A DNA stretch of 50,791 bases. Origin: DAOTVC01 sp034437215. GTDB lineage: Bacteria > Chloroflexota > Anaerolineae > B4-G1 > SLSP01. The first letter of the stretch is position 1. Each line of letters starts with the position of its first letter. The stretch covers positions 1 to 50,791 of the forward strand of contig DAOTVC010000117.1 in assembly GCA_034437215.1 (NCBI GenBank). Reading direction: 5' to 3'. Positions 1 through 6,832 of this stretch are shown one piece after another. The notes under the pieces are model-generated. The model saw only the letters and a program-made list of their open reading frames with translations. It was not told the DNA's origin and did no database searches. The position numbers and the translations under genes were made by a program.

Positions 1-37
1 AAAAAAAGCCGCACGGCTTGCGGATTAGCCGTGCGGC
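1..37 (-). terminator. Intrinsic terminator of the first cold-shock gene
   Basis: On the minus strand an 11-bp GC-rich stem (8-18 with 27-37) is followed by seven T residues (complement of 1-7). The transcript-sense loop reads AAUCCGCA, which is complementary to the loop of the hairpin in this gene's 5' leader (384-415). The position downstream of the cold-shock gene stop and the T-tract make this a classic rho-independent terminator. Confidence 0.9.
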
Positions 38-114
38 AGTACGCTTAAAGCGCGATGTGTGACTGGCCCTACTGCTTCCTTATTAAAGAGGCAGCAAGTG
101 GCCTTTGGGTCTGG

Positions 115-327
115 CTAGACAGGCTTGACGTTGACTGCGCGAAGCCCCTTGGGGCCTTCCTCGACGGAGAACTCGACGCGCTCGTTCTCGCGCAGGGTGC
201 GGAAGCCGCTCCCGCCCTCGATGGCTGAATAGTGGACGAAGACGTCCTCGCCAGCCTCACGGGAGATAAAACCAAATCCCTTGGAATCATTGAACCACTT
301 AACCGTTCCGGTTTCTCGTTCGGACAT
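115..327 (-). CDS. Cold-shock protein (CspA family)
   Basis: A 70-residue single cold-shock domain, the normal length for the family. It is a beta-barrel OB-fold that binds single-stranded RNA/DNA and works as an RNA chaperone in the cytoplasm. The RNP1-like motif KGFGFIS (residues 16-22) and RNP2-like motif VFVHYSAI (29-36) are intact, and the KWFN start of the domain follows directly after GTV. The ATG is preceded by AAGGAG (TTAAGGAGTAGC). It is transcribed alone from a consensus promoter, through a 123-nt leader with a terminator-like hairpin, and ends at the terminator at 1-37. A paralogue with the same gene architecture lies at 5287-5496. Family assignment is certain; whether it is cold-induced cannot be read from the sequence. 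Confidence 0.97.
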   Translation of the reverse strand: MSERETGTVKWFNDSKGFGFISREAGEDVFVHYSAIEGGSGFRTLRENERVEFSVEEGPKGLRAVNVKPV

Positions 328-450
328 GCTTTGCTACTCCTTAATAGATTAAACTTGTGAAGCAGTACGGACCGCACAAAAAAAGGCTCCCAGTTTCCGC
401 AAGTCTGGGTAGCCTTTACAATTGCATCCAAAACCTACTTCATCCTAACA
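328..450 (-). promoter_or_regulatory. Cold-shock gene 5' leader with conserved box and terminator-like hairpin
   Basis: The long leader between the predicted start of transcription (about 450) and the ATG holds two elements shared with the leader of the second cold-shock gene. First is a 20-nt box at 428-447 (consensus TAGGAYGAAGTARGTTTTGG), lying at the 5' end of the RNA like the E. coli cold box. Second is a hairpin at 384-415 with stem AGGCU-CCCAG, loop ACUUGCGGAAA, followed by a seven-T run (378-384), which looks like an intrinsic terminator placed before the gene. This suggests attenuation. CspA-family proteins are known antiterminators, so autoregulation by readthrough is plausible but inferred. 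Confidence 0.7.
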
Positions 451-456
451 AGGCTC

Positions 457-484
457 ATTATACCACAGGGGAAAGCAAAGTCAA
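457..484 (-). promoter_or_regulatory. Promoter of the first cold-shock gene
   Basis: Minus-strand TTGACT (479-484) and a perfect TATAAT (457-462) are separated by 16 bp. The predicted start near 450 gives the long leader described for this gene. Confidence 0.8.
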
Positions 485-540
485 GTGAGAAAAACTACCT
501 GACCACCGACTATTCGACTACTCAACGGAGGACAGAGACG

Positions 541-1347
541 ATGCAACTACCCAACACAAAAAAGTGGCCTGGAGGCGCCGGCGCACCTACCCCTTACCCC
601 GAGGTCAACGAGGTCCTGGAGATGCTGCTGACGAACGTGCAGGCCGTTTTGGGGGAGCGCTTCGTCGGCCTCTACCTCTACGGCTCCCTCGCCGGCGGCG
701 GCTTCGAGCCCGGGCGCAGCGACATCGACTTCCTCGTCGTCACCAGCGAGGCACTCCCCGACACCACCGTTGCGGCTCTGGGGGCGATGCACGCCCGGAT
801 CGCCCACCACGGTCCCCCCTGGGCCCGGAAGTTGGAGGGCTCCTACCTCCCCCTGCCGGCCCTGCGCCGCTACGATCCTGACGGCGCCTACCCCTCCATC
901 AACGAGGGGGTCTTCGAGATCACCGGGCACGGGAGCGACTGGATCATCCAGCGCCACGTCCTGCGCGAGGGAGGGGCCAGCGTCGCCGGCCCCTCCCTGC
1001 GCCCCTTCATCGACCCCGTCCCCCCGGAGGCGCTGTGGGGTGCCGTGCGAGCGCTTCTCCGAGAGTGGTGGGCCCCCATGCTCGAGGAGCCCGGGCGCCT
1101 CCGGAGCGCCGAGTACCAGGCCTACGCCGCCCTGACCATGTGCCGCGCCCTCTACACTCTCGAGCACGCGACGATGGTCTCGAAAGCGCGCGCCGCGCAG
1201 TGGGCTCAGGGGGCGCTCCACGAGCGCTGGTCCTCCCTCATCCAGGAGGCGCTGGCCTGGCGCCACGGTCAAGATATGGAACGTCGGGAGGAGGTCCTGG
1301 ACTTCATCCGCTACACCCTGGCGCGCAGCCGGGGGAGAGAAGTATAA
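541..1347 (+). CDS. AadA-like aminoglycoside nucleotidyltransferase (DUF4111)
   Basis: A 268-residue protein with an N-terminal nucleotidyltransferase fold and a C-terminal helical DUF4111 domain, the architecture of ANT(3'')/ANT(9) adenylyltransferases that transfer AMP to streptomycin or spectinomycin. The signature YGSLAGGGF (residues 47-55) followed by SDID (60-63) gives the G-S...D-x-D metal and nucleotide site. The C-terminal region contains CRALYTLEHATMVSKARAAQ (near 200), which matches the C-terminal AadA pattern of Leu-Tyr-Thr-Leu-Glu then Val-Ser-Lys. The ATG follows GGAGG at 526-530. It stands alone between a cold-shock gene and a repeat region. A real resistance function is not shown by sequence alone; chromosomal homologues may act on other substrates. 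Confidence 0.85.
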   Translation: MQLPNTKKWPGGAGAPTPYPEVNEVLEMLLTNVQAVLGERFVGLYLYGSLAGGGFEPGRSDIDFLVVTSEALPDTTVAALGAMHARIAHHGPPWARKLEGSYLPLPALRRYDPDGAYPSINEGVFEITGHGSDWIIQRHVLREGGASVAGPSLRPFIDPVPPEALWGAVRALLREWWAPMLEEPGRLRSAEYQAYAALTMCRALYTLEHATMVSKARAAQWAQGALHERWSSLIQEALAWRHGQDMERREEVLDFIRYTLARSRGREV

Positions 1348-1358
1348 TGGATGAGAAC

Positions 1359-1537
1359 AGGGATTGGGGACTGGGGATCAGAGATCAAGAACGGCTCGAG
1401 AGAGAAGTGCGCGGTCCCTACACCTGTACCATGTGTGGTAGAATGGGCGGGCGAACACACGACAGGCATTAGGGACTGGGGATCAGGACCGGCTCAAGCG
1501 AAAGCCCCTAATCCCTGGTCCCTGATCCCTAATCCCT
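1359..1537. repeat. Intergenic G-rich/C-rich repeat cluster
   Basis: The 226-bp gap before the epimerase gene is filled by related units. Two copies of a GGGACTGGGGATCAG-type unit (1359-1380 and 1470-1486) each run into a CGGCTCRAG core (1391-1400, 1490-1497). After the second core comes a C-rich tail (1505-1536) that on the minus strand gives five G-runs separated by 3-4 nt, so a G-quadruplex is possible. The G-rich and C-rich arms are also partly inverted copies. Related units occur at 2631-2690 and 42859-42885. Only the Shine-Dalgarno AAAGGAG for the next gene is otherwise recognisable here. Confidence 0.7.
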
Positions 1538-1573
1538 TCTTACCTTATCACCCTTCAAAGGAGTCTACCCAAC

Positions 1574-2566
1574 ATGAACATTCTCGTCACCGGCGCCGCG
1601 GGCTTCATCGGCTCCCACCTGGCTGAACGCCTCGCGGGGCTGGGCCACAGGGTGCGGGGCCTCGACTGCCTCACCGACTACTACGCCCGCGCTCAGAAGG
1701 TGCTCAACGTGGATCAGATCCGGGAGAGGGGCATAGAGCTCCTGCCCCTCGACCTGGCGGCGGACGACCTGACGGACGCCCTCGAGAGCGTGGACTTCGT
1801 CTACCACCTGGCGGCGCAGCCGGGTATCTCGACCTCCACCCCTTTCGAGACCTACCTGCGCAATAACATCGTCGCCACCCAGCGTCTCCTGGAGGCGGCG
1901 CAGGGCGCGACGGCTCTGCAGGGCTTCATCTATATCTCCACCTCCTCCGTCTACGGCGCCGACGCCACCGGAGACGAGAGGACGGAGCCCCGCCCCACCT
2001 CCCACTACGGCGTGACCAAACTGGCCGCCGAGCAGCTGGCCCTCGCCCTCCACCGGGACCGGGGCTTCCCCGCCTGCTCCCTGCGGCTCTTCTCCGTCTA
2101 CGGGCCGCGGGAGCGCCCCGAGAAGCTCTACCCCCGACTCATCGGCGCCATCCTCGAGGGACGGGAGTTCCCGCTCTACGAGGGGAGCGCCGAGCACCTG
2201 CGCAGCTACACCTACGTCGACGACATCGTCGACGGGCTGGTGGCGGTGCTGGAGAACTTCGAGGGGTGCGTGGGCGAGATCTTCAACCTGGGGACGGATC
2301 GCACCTGCACCACCGGCGAGGGGCTGGAGACCGTCGAGGCGATCCTGGGACAGCAGGCCCGCATCCGCGTGGAGCCCCCGCGCCCCGGCGACCAGCTGCG
2401 CACCCACGCCGACATCGCCAAGGCCCGGAAGGTCTTCGGCTACAATCCCAAGACGGGGCTGCGGGAGGGGCTGGAGCGGGAGGTCGCCTGGTACAGGGAG
2501 TGGATCTTCGGCCAGATCGACCTCTGGGGCGAGGGCAGGATCGTCCTCTGGGGCGAGCAGGAGTAG
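1574..2566 (+). CDS. NAD-dependent epimerase/dehydratase (extended SDR)
   Basis: A 330-residue extended short-chain dehydrogenase of the nucleotide-sugar epimerase/dehydratase type. The Rossmann glycine motif GAAGFIGSH is at residues 7-15, with an acidic D31 after beta-2 that favours NAD(H). The HLAAQPG motif (79-85) follows beta-4. The catalytic Tyr-Lys pair is Y145 and K149 in SHYGVTK, with Ser near 124-125. Such enzymes act on UDP- or GDP-sugars in envelope polysaccharide synthesis; UDP-glucuronate or UDP-galactose 4-epimerase is the nearest likely role, but the substrate cannot be read from sequence. The ATG follows AAAGGAG. The upstream leader is full of G-rich repeats. Confidence 0.9.
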   Translation: MNILVTGAAGFIGSHLAERLAGLGHRVRGLDCLTDYYARAQKVLNVDQIRERGIELLPLDLAADDLTDALESVDFVYHLAAQPGISTSTPFETYLRNNIVATQRLLEAAQGATALQGFIYISTSSVYGADATGDERTEPRPTSHYGVTKLAAEQLALALHRDRGFPACSLRLFSVYGPRERPEKLYPRLIGAILEGREFPLYEGSAEHLRSYTYVDDIVDGLVAVLENFEGCVGEIFNLGTDRTCTTGEGLETVEAILGQQARIRVEPPRPGDQLRTHADIAKARKVFGYNPKTGLREGLEREVAWYREWIFGQIDLWGEGRIVLWGEQE

Positions 2567-2630
2567 GGACCGGCGCCTCCACGCGGCCCCTGGAGCCAAG
2601 TATGCATTCAGACATCCTGCGGAACTTCGG

Positions 2631-2690
2631 ACCGGCTCGAGAGAAATCCCTGATCCCTCATCCCTGGTCCCTGTTCCCCTCTCCCGGGGG
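2631..2690. repeat. Second copy of the CGGCTC/C-rich intergenic repeat
   Basis: GGACCGGCTCGAGAGAAA followed by a series of CCCTG/CCCTC units, closely resembling 1487-1536. The complementary strand carries six or more G-runs with short spacers and is a strong G-quadruplex candidate immediately upstream of the next gene's start codon. Confidence 0.65.
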
Positions 2691-2699
2691 CCCAGGCTG

Positions 2700-3986
2700 A
2701 TGCGCCGTCTCAGACACATCTTCGCGGTGGGCATCCAGGCCCTCGTCGCCGCCGGCGTCCTCCTCCTGCTGATCGCCAACCTCCGCCTCTACCTGCCCGC
2801 TCCGCCGCCGCCCGGTCGGGTCGCCGGGGAGGTCTGGCCCGAGCTGCGCTACGTGCGCGCCGCCCTGGACGGGGGGGCGGGCGCGGAGATGCAGGCGCTC
2901 TTCCCCGAGGGGGATTTCTTCACCTACGTGCTCTATGGACTGGCCTGGGTCAACGCCGGCCTGCAGCTGCCCGTTGACAGCCCGCAGCGAGCGGAAGCGC
3001 TGGAGGAAGCGCGCCGGGCCTGGCGGGCGCTGGGAGAGCCGGAGAGGCGCGCCCCCTTTCGGAGCGCCCGCGCCCTCGCCCCCGAGTACGGCGTCTTCTA
3101 CGCCGGGTGGCGAAACTACCTGCTGGCGGGCATCCTCCTCCTGCAGCGGCCCGGCGCACTCGATCCGGCGGAGCTGCAGACCTTCGAGGAGCGCTGCGCC
3201 GAGATCGCAGCGGCCTTCGAGGCCCACGGCTCCCCCTTCCTCCCTGCCTACCCGGGGATGGCCTGGCCCGTCGACAGCTTCCCCGCCCTCCTCTCCCTAC
3301 AAACGCACGCGCGCCTCGTCGACGACCGGTACGTGCTCCTCCTGGAGCGCTGGCTGGTTGAGGCGGAGGGCTACCGCGACCCCCAGACGGGCCTCCTCCC
3401 CCACCGGGTGGACGCCCGCACGGGGGCACCGCTGGAGGGGGCGCGGGCGACCTCCCAGGTGCTCATCCTCCGCTTCCTGCTCGAGCTCGATGAGGAGAGG
3501 GGCCAGGAACACTACCGCCGCTTCCGCGAACGGTACGTCGTCATGCGGAGCGGGATACCGGGCGTGCTGGAGTACCCGGTGGGGCTCTCGGGCAGAGGGG
3601 ACGTCGACTCCGGGCCGCTCATCCGTGGCGTGAGCCTCTCGGCAACGGCGCTGATGATCGGCACAGCACGGGTCTACGGCGACGCCGAGGTCTCGGAGGC
3701 CATCTGGCACGCGGGGGAGCTCCTGGGCGTGCCGGTGCGCTGCGGCGGCACCAAGCGCTACGCCCTGGGTCTCCTGCCCGTTGGGGACGCCTTCGCCGTC
3801 TGGTCGAAGACGGCCCATCCCTGGCTGACGGAGAGCCCGGCGGCGACCTACCCGCCCCTCATTCCCCGGGGCTGGCGCCTGCGACTGCACGCTCTCTCCC
3901 TGGGGCTCCTCCTCCCGGCGCTGGGCGTGCTCCTCCTGATTCGGAGGCGGAGAGAGGAGCCCGCGGCACACCACGACCTGGCTTGA
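2700..3986 (+). CDS. Membrane-anchored protein of unknown function
   Basis: A 428-residue protein that I do not recognise. It has an N-terminal transmembrane segment (about residues 8-28), a large soluble region of about 360 residues, and a C-terminal transmembrane helix (about 396-417) followed by an RRRRE anchor, so the central domain probably lies outside the cytoplasm. That domain is mainly helical, with repeated W/Y-rich amphipathic segments that resemble an alpha/alpha toroid as in some glycoside hydrolases, lyases and epimerases; this is a fold impression only. Acidic and aromatic clusters such as the DARTG and RGDVDSGPL stretches could be active-site parts. It follows the epimerase gene in the same direction with a 133-bp repeat-containing gap, so a cell-envelope role is possible. 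Confidence 0.75.
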   Translation: MRRLRHIFAVGIQALVAAGVLLLLIANLRLYLPAPPPPGRVAGEVWPELRYVRAALDGGAGAEMQALFPEGDFFTYVLYGLAWVNAGLQLPVDSPQRAEALEEARRAWRALGEPERRAPFRSARALAPEYGVFYAGWRNYLLAGILLLQRPGALDPAELQTFEERCAEIAAAFEAHGSPFLPAYPGMAWPVDSFPALLSLQTHARLVDDRYVLLLERWLVEAEGYRDPQTGLLPHRVDARTGAPLEGARATSQVLILRFLLELDEERGQEHYRRFRERYVVMRSGIPGVLEYPVGLSGRGDVDSGPLIRGVSLSATALMIGTARVYGDAEVSEAIWHAGELLGVPVRCGGTKRYALGLLPVGDAFAVWSKTAHPWLTESPAATYPPLIPRGWRLRLHALSLGLLLPALGVLLLIRRRREEPAAHHDLA

Positions 3987-4063
3987 GGATAACGTGCCAA
4001 AGGCACACGCTTCTGCACCAGGGTTCTTTTCTATCGACCGCTTTCCTGTACAATAGATTTATA

Positions 4064-4171
4064 TGGGTGTGTTTCACTTGAGTTAAACCGAGGCGTGAAA
4101 CGTGAAACGTAAAGCGTGAGATCTTCACGTTTCAGTGCTGGTCAGACTTCAACTGGGTTGAAACACACCCA
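4064..4171. mobile_element. MITE-like element with terminal inverted repeats and target duplication
   Basis: A 108-bp element begins TGGGTGTGTTTCA and ends with the exact inverted copy TGAAACACACCCA. It is flanked by a direct repeat (AATAGATTTATA at 4052-4063 and 4171-4182, 11-12 bp depending on where the end is drawn), as expected for a target-site duplication. The interior has the tandem motif GTGAAACGTGAAACGT and a matching downstream ACGTTTCA that could fold into a hairpin. A second member lies at 44363-44478 and a single end at 30236-30250. No transposase is encoded, so it is non-autonomous. Confidence 0.8.
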
Positions 4172-4219
4172 ATAGATTTATACGACCCTGGATGTGACGT
4201 ATAGAAGCCTGGAGGAACC

Positions 4220-5176
4220 ATGATGAGGCTGAACCTACCCATCCTGGACCACCTGAAGCATCGCAAGCGAGTGCTGATTGCCGGCCTGGGAGGAGGATTT
4301 GACGTCTTCTGCGGCCTGCCCATCTACTTCGAACTCCGTCGCCGGGGGCAGCAGGTACACCTCGCCAACTTCAGCTTCTCCGACATCATCTGCTACGAGG
4401 GAGGCGAGCGCCTGACGGACACGCTGGTCGGGGTCACCGCGGAAAAGCAAGGGCTGCCCCTCTACTTCCCGGAGTTCCATCTGGCCCGCTGGTTCCGAGA
4501 GGTGCGCAACGAAGCGGTGACCATCTGGAGCTTTCACAAGACGGGCACATCGACCCTGCTGAAGAACTACCGTACCCTGGTCAAGTACCTCGCCATCGAT
4601 GCCATTCTGCTCATCGACGGCGGCGTGGACAGCCTGATACGCGGGGACGAAGCGGGCACCGGCACCCTGATCGAGGACGCCGTCTCCCTCTTCGTCGTCA
4701 ACGAGCTGGAGGAGGTGCCGGCGCGCCTGCTCACAGCCCTGGGCCTGGGCGCCGAGCAGGACATCGCCTACGCGCACATCCTGGAGAACATCGCCCGCCT
4801 GACGGAGGCGGGGGGCTTTTTGGGCACCTGCTCCCTCACCCCTCAGATGGAGTGCTACCGGGCCTACGAAGAGGCGCTGCTCTACGTGCAGGCGCAGGAG
4901 TACCAGGAGCCCAGCGTCATCAACTCCTCGGTCGTCTCGGCAGTGCGAGGGTACTACGGCAACTACCACCTCACGAATAAGACCAAGGGGAGCCGTCTGT
5001 GGATCTCGCCCCTGATGCCCATCTATTGGTTCTTTGACCTGGTCACCGTGGCCCAGCACAACCTCTACCTCTCGCAGCTGCGCCACACGGACACCTTCAT
5101 GGACGCGGTGCGTGCCTATACCCGCTCTGCCACCCTTCTGCCGCGGCGGTCACCCGAGCGGATCCCGTTGCCCTGA
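4220..5176 (+). CDS. DUF1152 domain protein
   Basis: A 318-residue soluble protein matching the DUF1152 family. After a short lead comes RVLIAGLGGGFDVFCGLPIY (residues 19-38), the Gly-rich N-terminal nucleotide-binding-like motif typical of the family, and then an alternating alpha/beta pattern. Later conserved-looking stretches include LLIDGGVDSLIRGDE and the GGFLGTCSLTPQ segment. No enzymatic role is established for the family. The start is at the first of two ATGs (4220, 4223) after GGAGG at 4211-4215. A MITE-like element ends 48 bp upstream, so transcription may be influenced by it. The gene ends just before a bidirectional terminator. Confidence 0.85.
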   Translation: MMRLNLPILDHLKHRKRVLIAGLGGGFDVFCGLPIYFELRRRGQQVHLANFSFSDIICYEGGERLTDTLVGVTAEKQGLPLYFPEFHLARWFREVRNEAVTIWSFHKTGTSTLLKNYRTLVKYLAIDAILLIDGGVDSLIRGDEAGTGTLIEDAVSLFVVNELEEVPARLLTALGLGAEQDIAYAHILENIARLTEAGGFLGTCSLTPQMECYRAYEEALLYVQAQEYQEPSVINSSVVSAVRGYYGNYHLTNKTKGSRLWISPLMPIYWFFDLVTVAQHNLYLSQLRHTDTFMDAVRAYTRSATLLPRRSPERIPLP

Positions 5177-5184
5177 AGGAGAAC

Positions 5185-5223
5185 GAAAAAAACCGCACAG
5201 CCTGCGGAACGGCTGTGCGGTTT
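5185..5223. terminator. Bidirectional terminator between convergent genes
   Basis: A 12-bp stem (5191-5202 with 5211-5222) has an A-run on its left (5185-5192) that acts as a T-tract for the minus-strand cold-shock gene, and TTT on its right for the plus-strand DUF1152 gene. In cold-shock mRNA sense the loop reads GUUCCGCA, again complementary to the loop of that gene's leader hairpin. Confidence 0.88.
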
Positions 5224-5286
5224 GTACACACGATTAGGACAAGGTGTTGTACTCTACGATGTGGTGCCTGCCCTTCTTACGCCCGG

Positions 5287-5496
5287 CTACAGGAGCCGCA
5301 CACGAACGGCTTGCGGTCCCTTGCGCCCCTGCTCGACGTCGAACTCGACGCGCTGCCCCTCTTTGAGCGAGCGGAAGCCCTCCCCCTCGATAGCGGAGAA
5401 GTGGACGAAGACGTCCTCTCCACCCTCACGGGAGATGAAGCCATAGCCCTTCTCATCATTGAACCACTTAACGGTCCCGGTCTCTCTAGTGTTCAC
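5287..5496 (-). CDS. Cold-shock protein (CspA family), second copy
   Basis: A 69-residue cold-shock domain paralogous to the gene at 115-327; the first half is nearly identical. RNP1 is KGYGFIS (residues 16-22) and RNP2 is VFVHFSAI (29-36). The start is a GTG at 5496, chosen because AAGGAG lies eight bases upstream and because the family always begins a few residues before GTVKWFN; the longer reading frame to the left has no family similarity. The protein is a cytoplasmic RNA chaperone. Promoter, 124-nt leader with box and hairpin, and terminator repeat the arrangement of the first copy, so both genes are probably controlled in the same way. Confidence 0.95.
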   Translation of the reverse strand: MNTRETGTVKWFNDEKGYGFISREGGEDVFVHFSAIEGEGFRSLKEGQRVEFDVEQGRKGPQAVRVRLL

Positions 5497-5620
5497 GTTT
5501 TCTACTCCTTGGTAATGGTCTTTCTGGGCGAAGCATAGCACGGGCATAAGAAAAAGACTACCCGGCCTCCGCAAGCCTGGGTAGTCTTCGACTTTACGAC
5601 CAAAACTTACTTCGTCCTAC
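5497..5620 (-). promoter_or_regulatory. Leader of second cold-shock gene with conserved box and hairpin
   Basis: The box at 5600-5619 differs from the first gene's box at only two or three positions. A 10-bp perfect stem (5554-5563 with 5579-5588) encloses a smaller GGC/GCC stem and the loop UUGCGGAG. It is followed in transcript sense by a run of five to six T (5550-5555). The same order of box, spacer, terminator-like hairpin, about 55 nt, Shine-Dalgarno is found in both cold-shock genes. Confidence 0.7.
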
Positions 5621-5626
5621 TATCAC

Positions 5627-5655
5627 ATTCTACCATGAAATTCCAAAAAGAGCAA
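5627..5655 (-). promoter_or_regulatory. Promoter of the second cold-shock gene
   Basis: Minus-strand TTGCTC (5650-5655) and TAGAAT (5627-5632) with 17 bp between. The same hexamer pair drives the lipoprotein gene at 10133-10798. Confidence 0.7.
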
Positions 5656-5689
5656 CAAGGCGCCCGTATCCGAGAAAGACACCTCCCTC

Positions 5690-6682
5690 TCAAGAGCCGT
5701 CGGGCAGGGGCCAGAACTCGAAGAGGGCACCGACAGACTGTCCCAGAACGTTGCGCCGGATAACCTCACCGAAGATGTGACCGACGGGCAGGATAGTGAG
5801 GCGCTCGGGACGACGCTCGTGGGGGATGTGGACGGTGTTCGTGACGACGATCTCGTCAATCTCCTCCATCTCGTTCAGCCGCTCCACGGCGTCGCCGGTG
5901 AAGAGCCCGTGGGTGCCGATGACGGTGACGTGCTTCACGGCTTCTTGGCGTAGATAACGGATCGTCTCGGTAATGGTCCCCCCCGTAGCAATCTCGTCGT
6001 CGATGAGCAATACCTTCTTGCCGTAGACGTCGCCCATCATCCCGTCGATGGCAACGTGCTTGCCGTCGAGCCGCCGCTTCTCCGCAGCAGCAGCGTGGAG
6101 CCCCAGGGCCTTTGCCAATTTCAGTGCCCGCTTCGCGTGCCCGATGTCGGGCGAGACCACGACGGCGTTGCTCAGATCCTCGCGCTTCAGGTGGTTGACG
6201 AAGACCGAGTGAGCCGTCAGATGATCGGCAGGCACGCTGAAGAAGCCGTGAACCTGCGGCGAATGCAGGGTCATGGTGATGATGTGAGTGGCCCCGGCTG
6301 TGGAGAGAAGATCGGCGACGAGACGCGCGGTGATGGAGATACGCGGCGCGTCCTTCTTATCGGAACGCGCGTAGGAGTAGTAGGGGATCACCGCCTGGAC
6401 GCTCTTCGCGCCTGCCCCCCGGGCAATATCCAGCATGAGACAGAGCTCGAGAAAGTTGTCGCTCACGGGCGGAGAGAGAGGTTGTACGATGAAGACCTCC
6501 TTCGCCCGCACGCTGACGCCCAATTGGACGTAGAAGTTGTCGTTGGTGAACTTGCGCACCGTCGTGGGACTCATCTCCAGACCGAGATAGCTGGCGATAT
6601 CACGCGCGAGGTCAGGGTGGGCGGTACCGCTGAAGACCAATACCTTATCTTCGAGGTCTTCGGCAATACGCTGCATGTTCAT
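5690..6682 (-). CDS. prs: Ribose-phosphate pyrophosphokinase (PRPP synthetase)
   Basis: A 330-residue cytosolic enzyme that makes PRPP from ribose 5-phosphate and ATP for purine, pyrimidine, NAD, His and Trp synthesis. Visible family marks are NDNFYVQLGVSVR (N-terminal), IPYYSYARSDKK, the LHSPQVHGFF region corresponding to the catalytic flexible-loop and metal area, VVVSPDIGHAKRA, and the ribose-phosphate (PRPP) loop VLLIDDEIATGGTI. The last motif has GG where classical class I enzymes have AG or SG, so this is a somewhat divergent form. The start at 6682 is set by GGAAGGAGG just upstream; the longer frame has no homology. It is a single gene with its own promoter at 6718-6746. Confidence 0.92.
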   Translation of the reverse strand: MNMQRIAEDLEDKVLVFSGTAHPDLARDIASYLGLEMSPTTVRKFTNDNFYVQLGVSVRAKEVFIVQPLSPPVSDNFLELCLMLDIARGAGAKSVQAVIPYYSYARSDKKDAPRISITARLVADLLSTAGATHIITMTLHSPQVHGFFSVPADHLTAHSVFVNHLKREDLSNAVVVSPDIGHAKRALKLAKALGLHAAAAEKRRLDGKHVAIDGMMGDVYGKKVLLIDDEIATGGTITETIRYLRQEAVKHVTVIGTHGLFTGDAVERLNEMEEIDEIVVTNTVHIPHERRPERLTILPVGHIFGEVIRRNVLGQSVGALFEFWPLPDGS

Positions 6683-6717
6683 GGGCCACCTCCTTCCGGT
6701 AGTGACAGGACAGGTAG

Positions 6718-6746
6718 AGTGTAACACACATCCGTAAGCTGAACAA
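6718..6746 (-). promoter_or_regulatory. Probable prs promoter
   Basis: Minus-strand TTGTTC (6741-6746), 17 bp, TACACT (6718-6723), about 35 bp before the prs start codon. A consensus TTGACA further upstream (minus strand, near 6767) lacks a good -10 partner. Confidence 0.5.
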
Positions 6747-6832
6747 CTACCCCTTCGTTGAGGGTCTGTCAAAATCTTGCCAAAGGAGTCGGCTTCGCCC
6801 GGTCCGCCATCCTCCGCTCGCTGGGTCCACGT

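Noticed and set aside
1565..2779. 404-codon open frame antisense to the epimerase gene
   Set aside because: A compositional shadow of a gene with clear SDR motifs.
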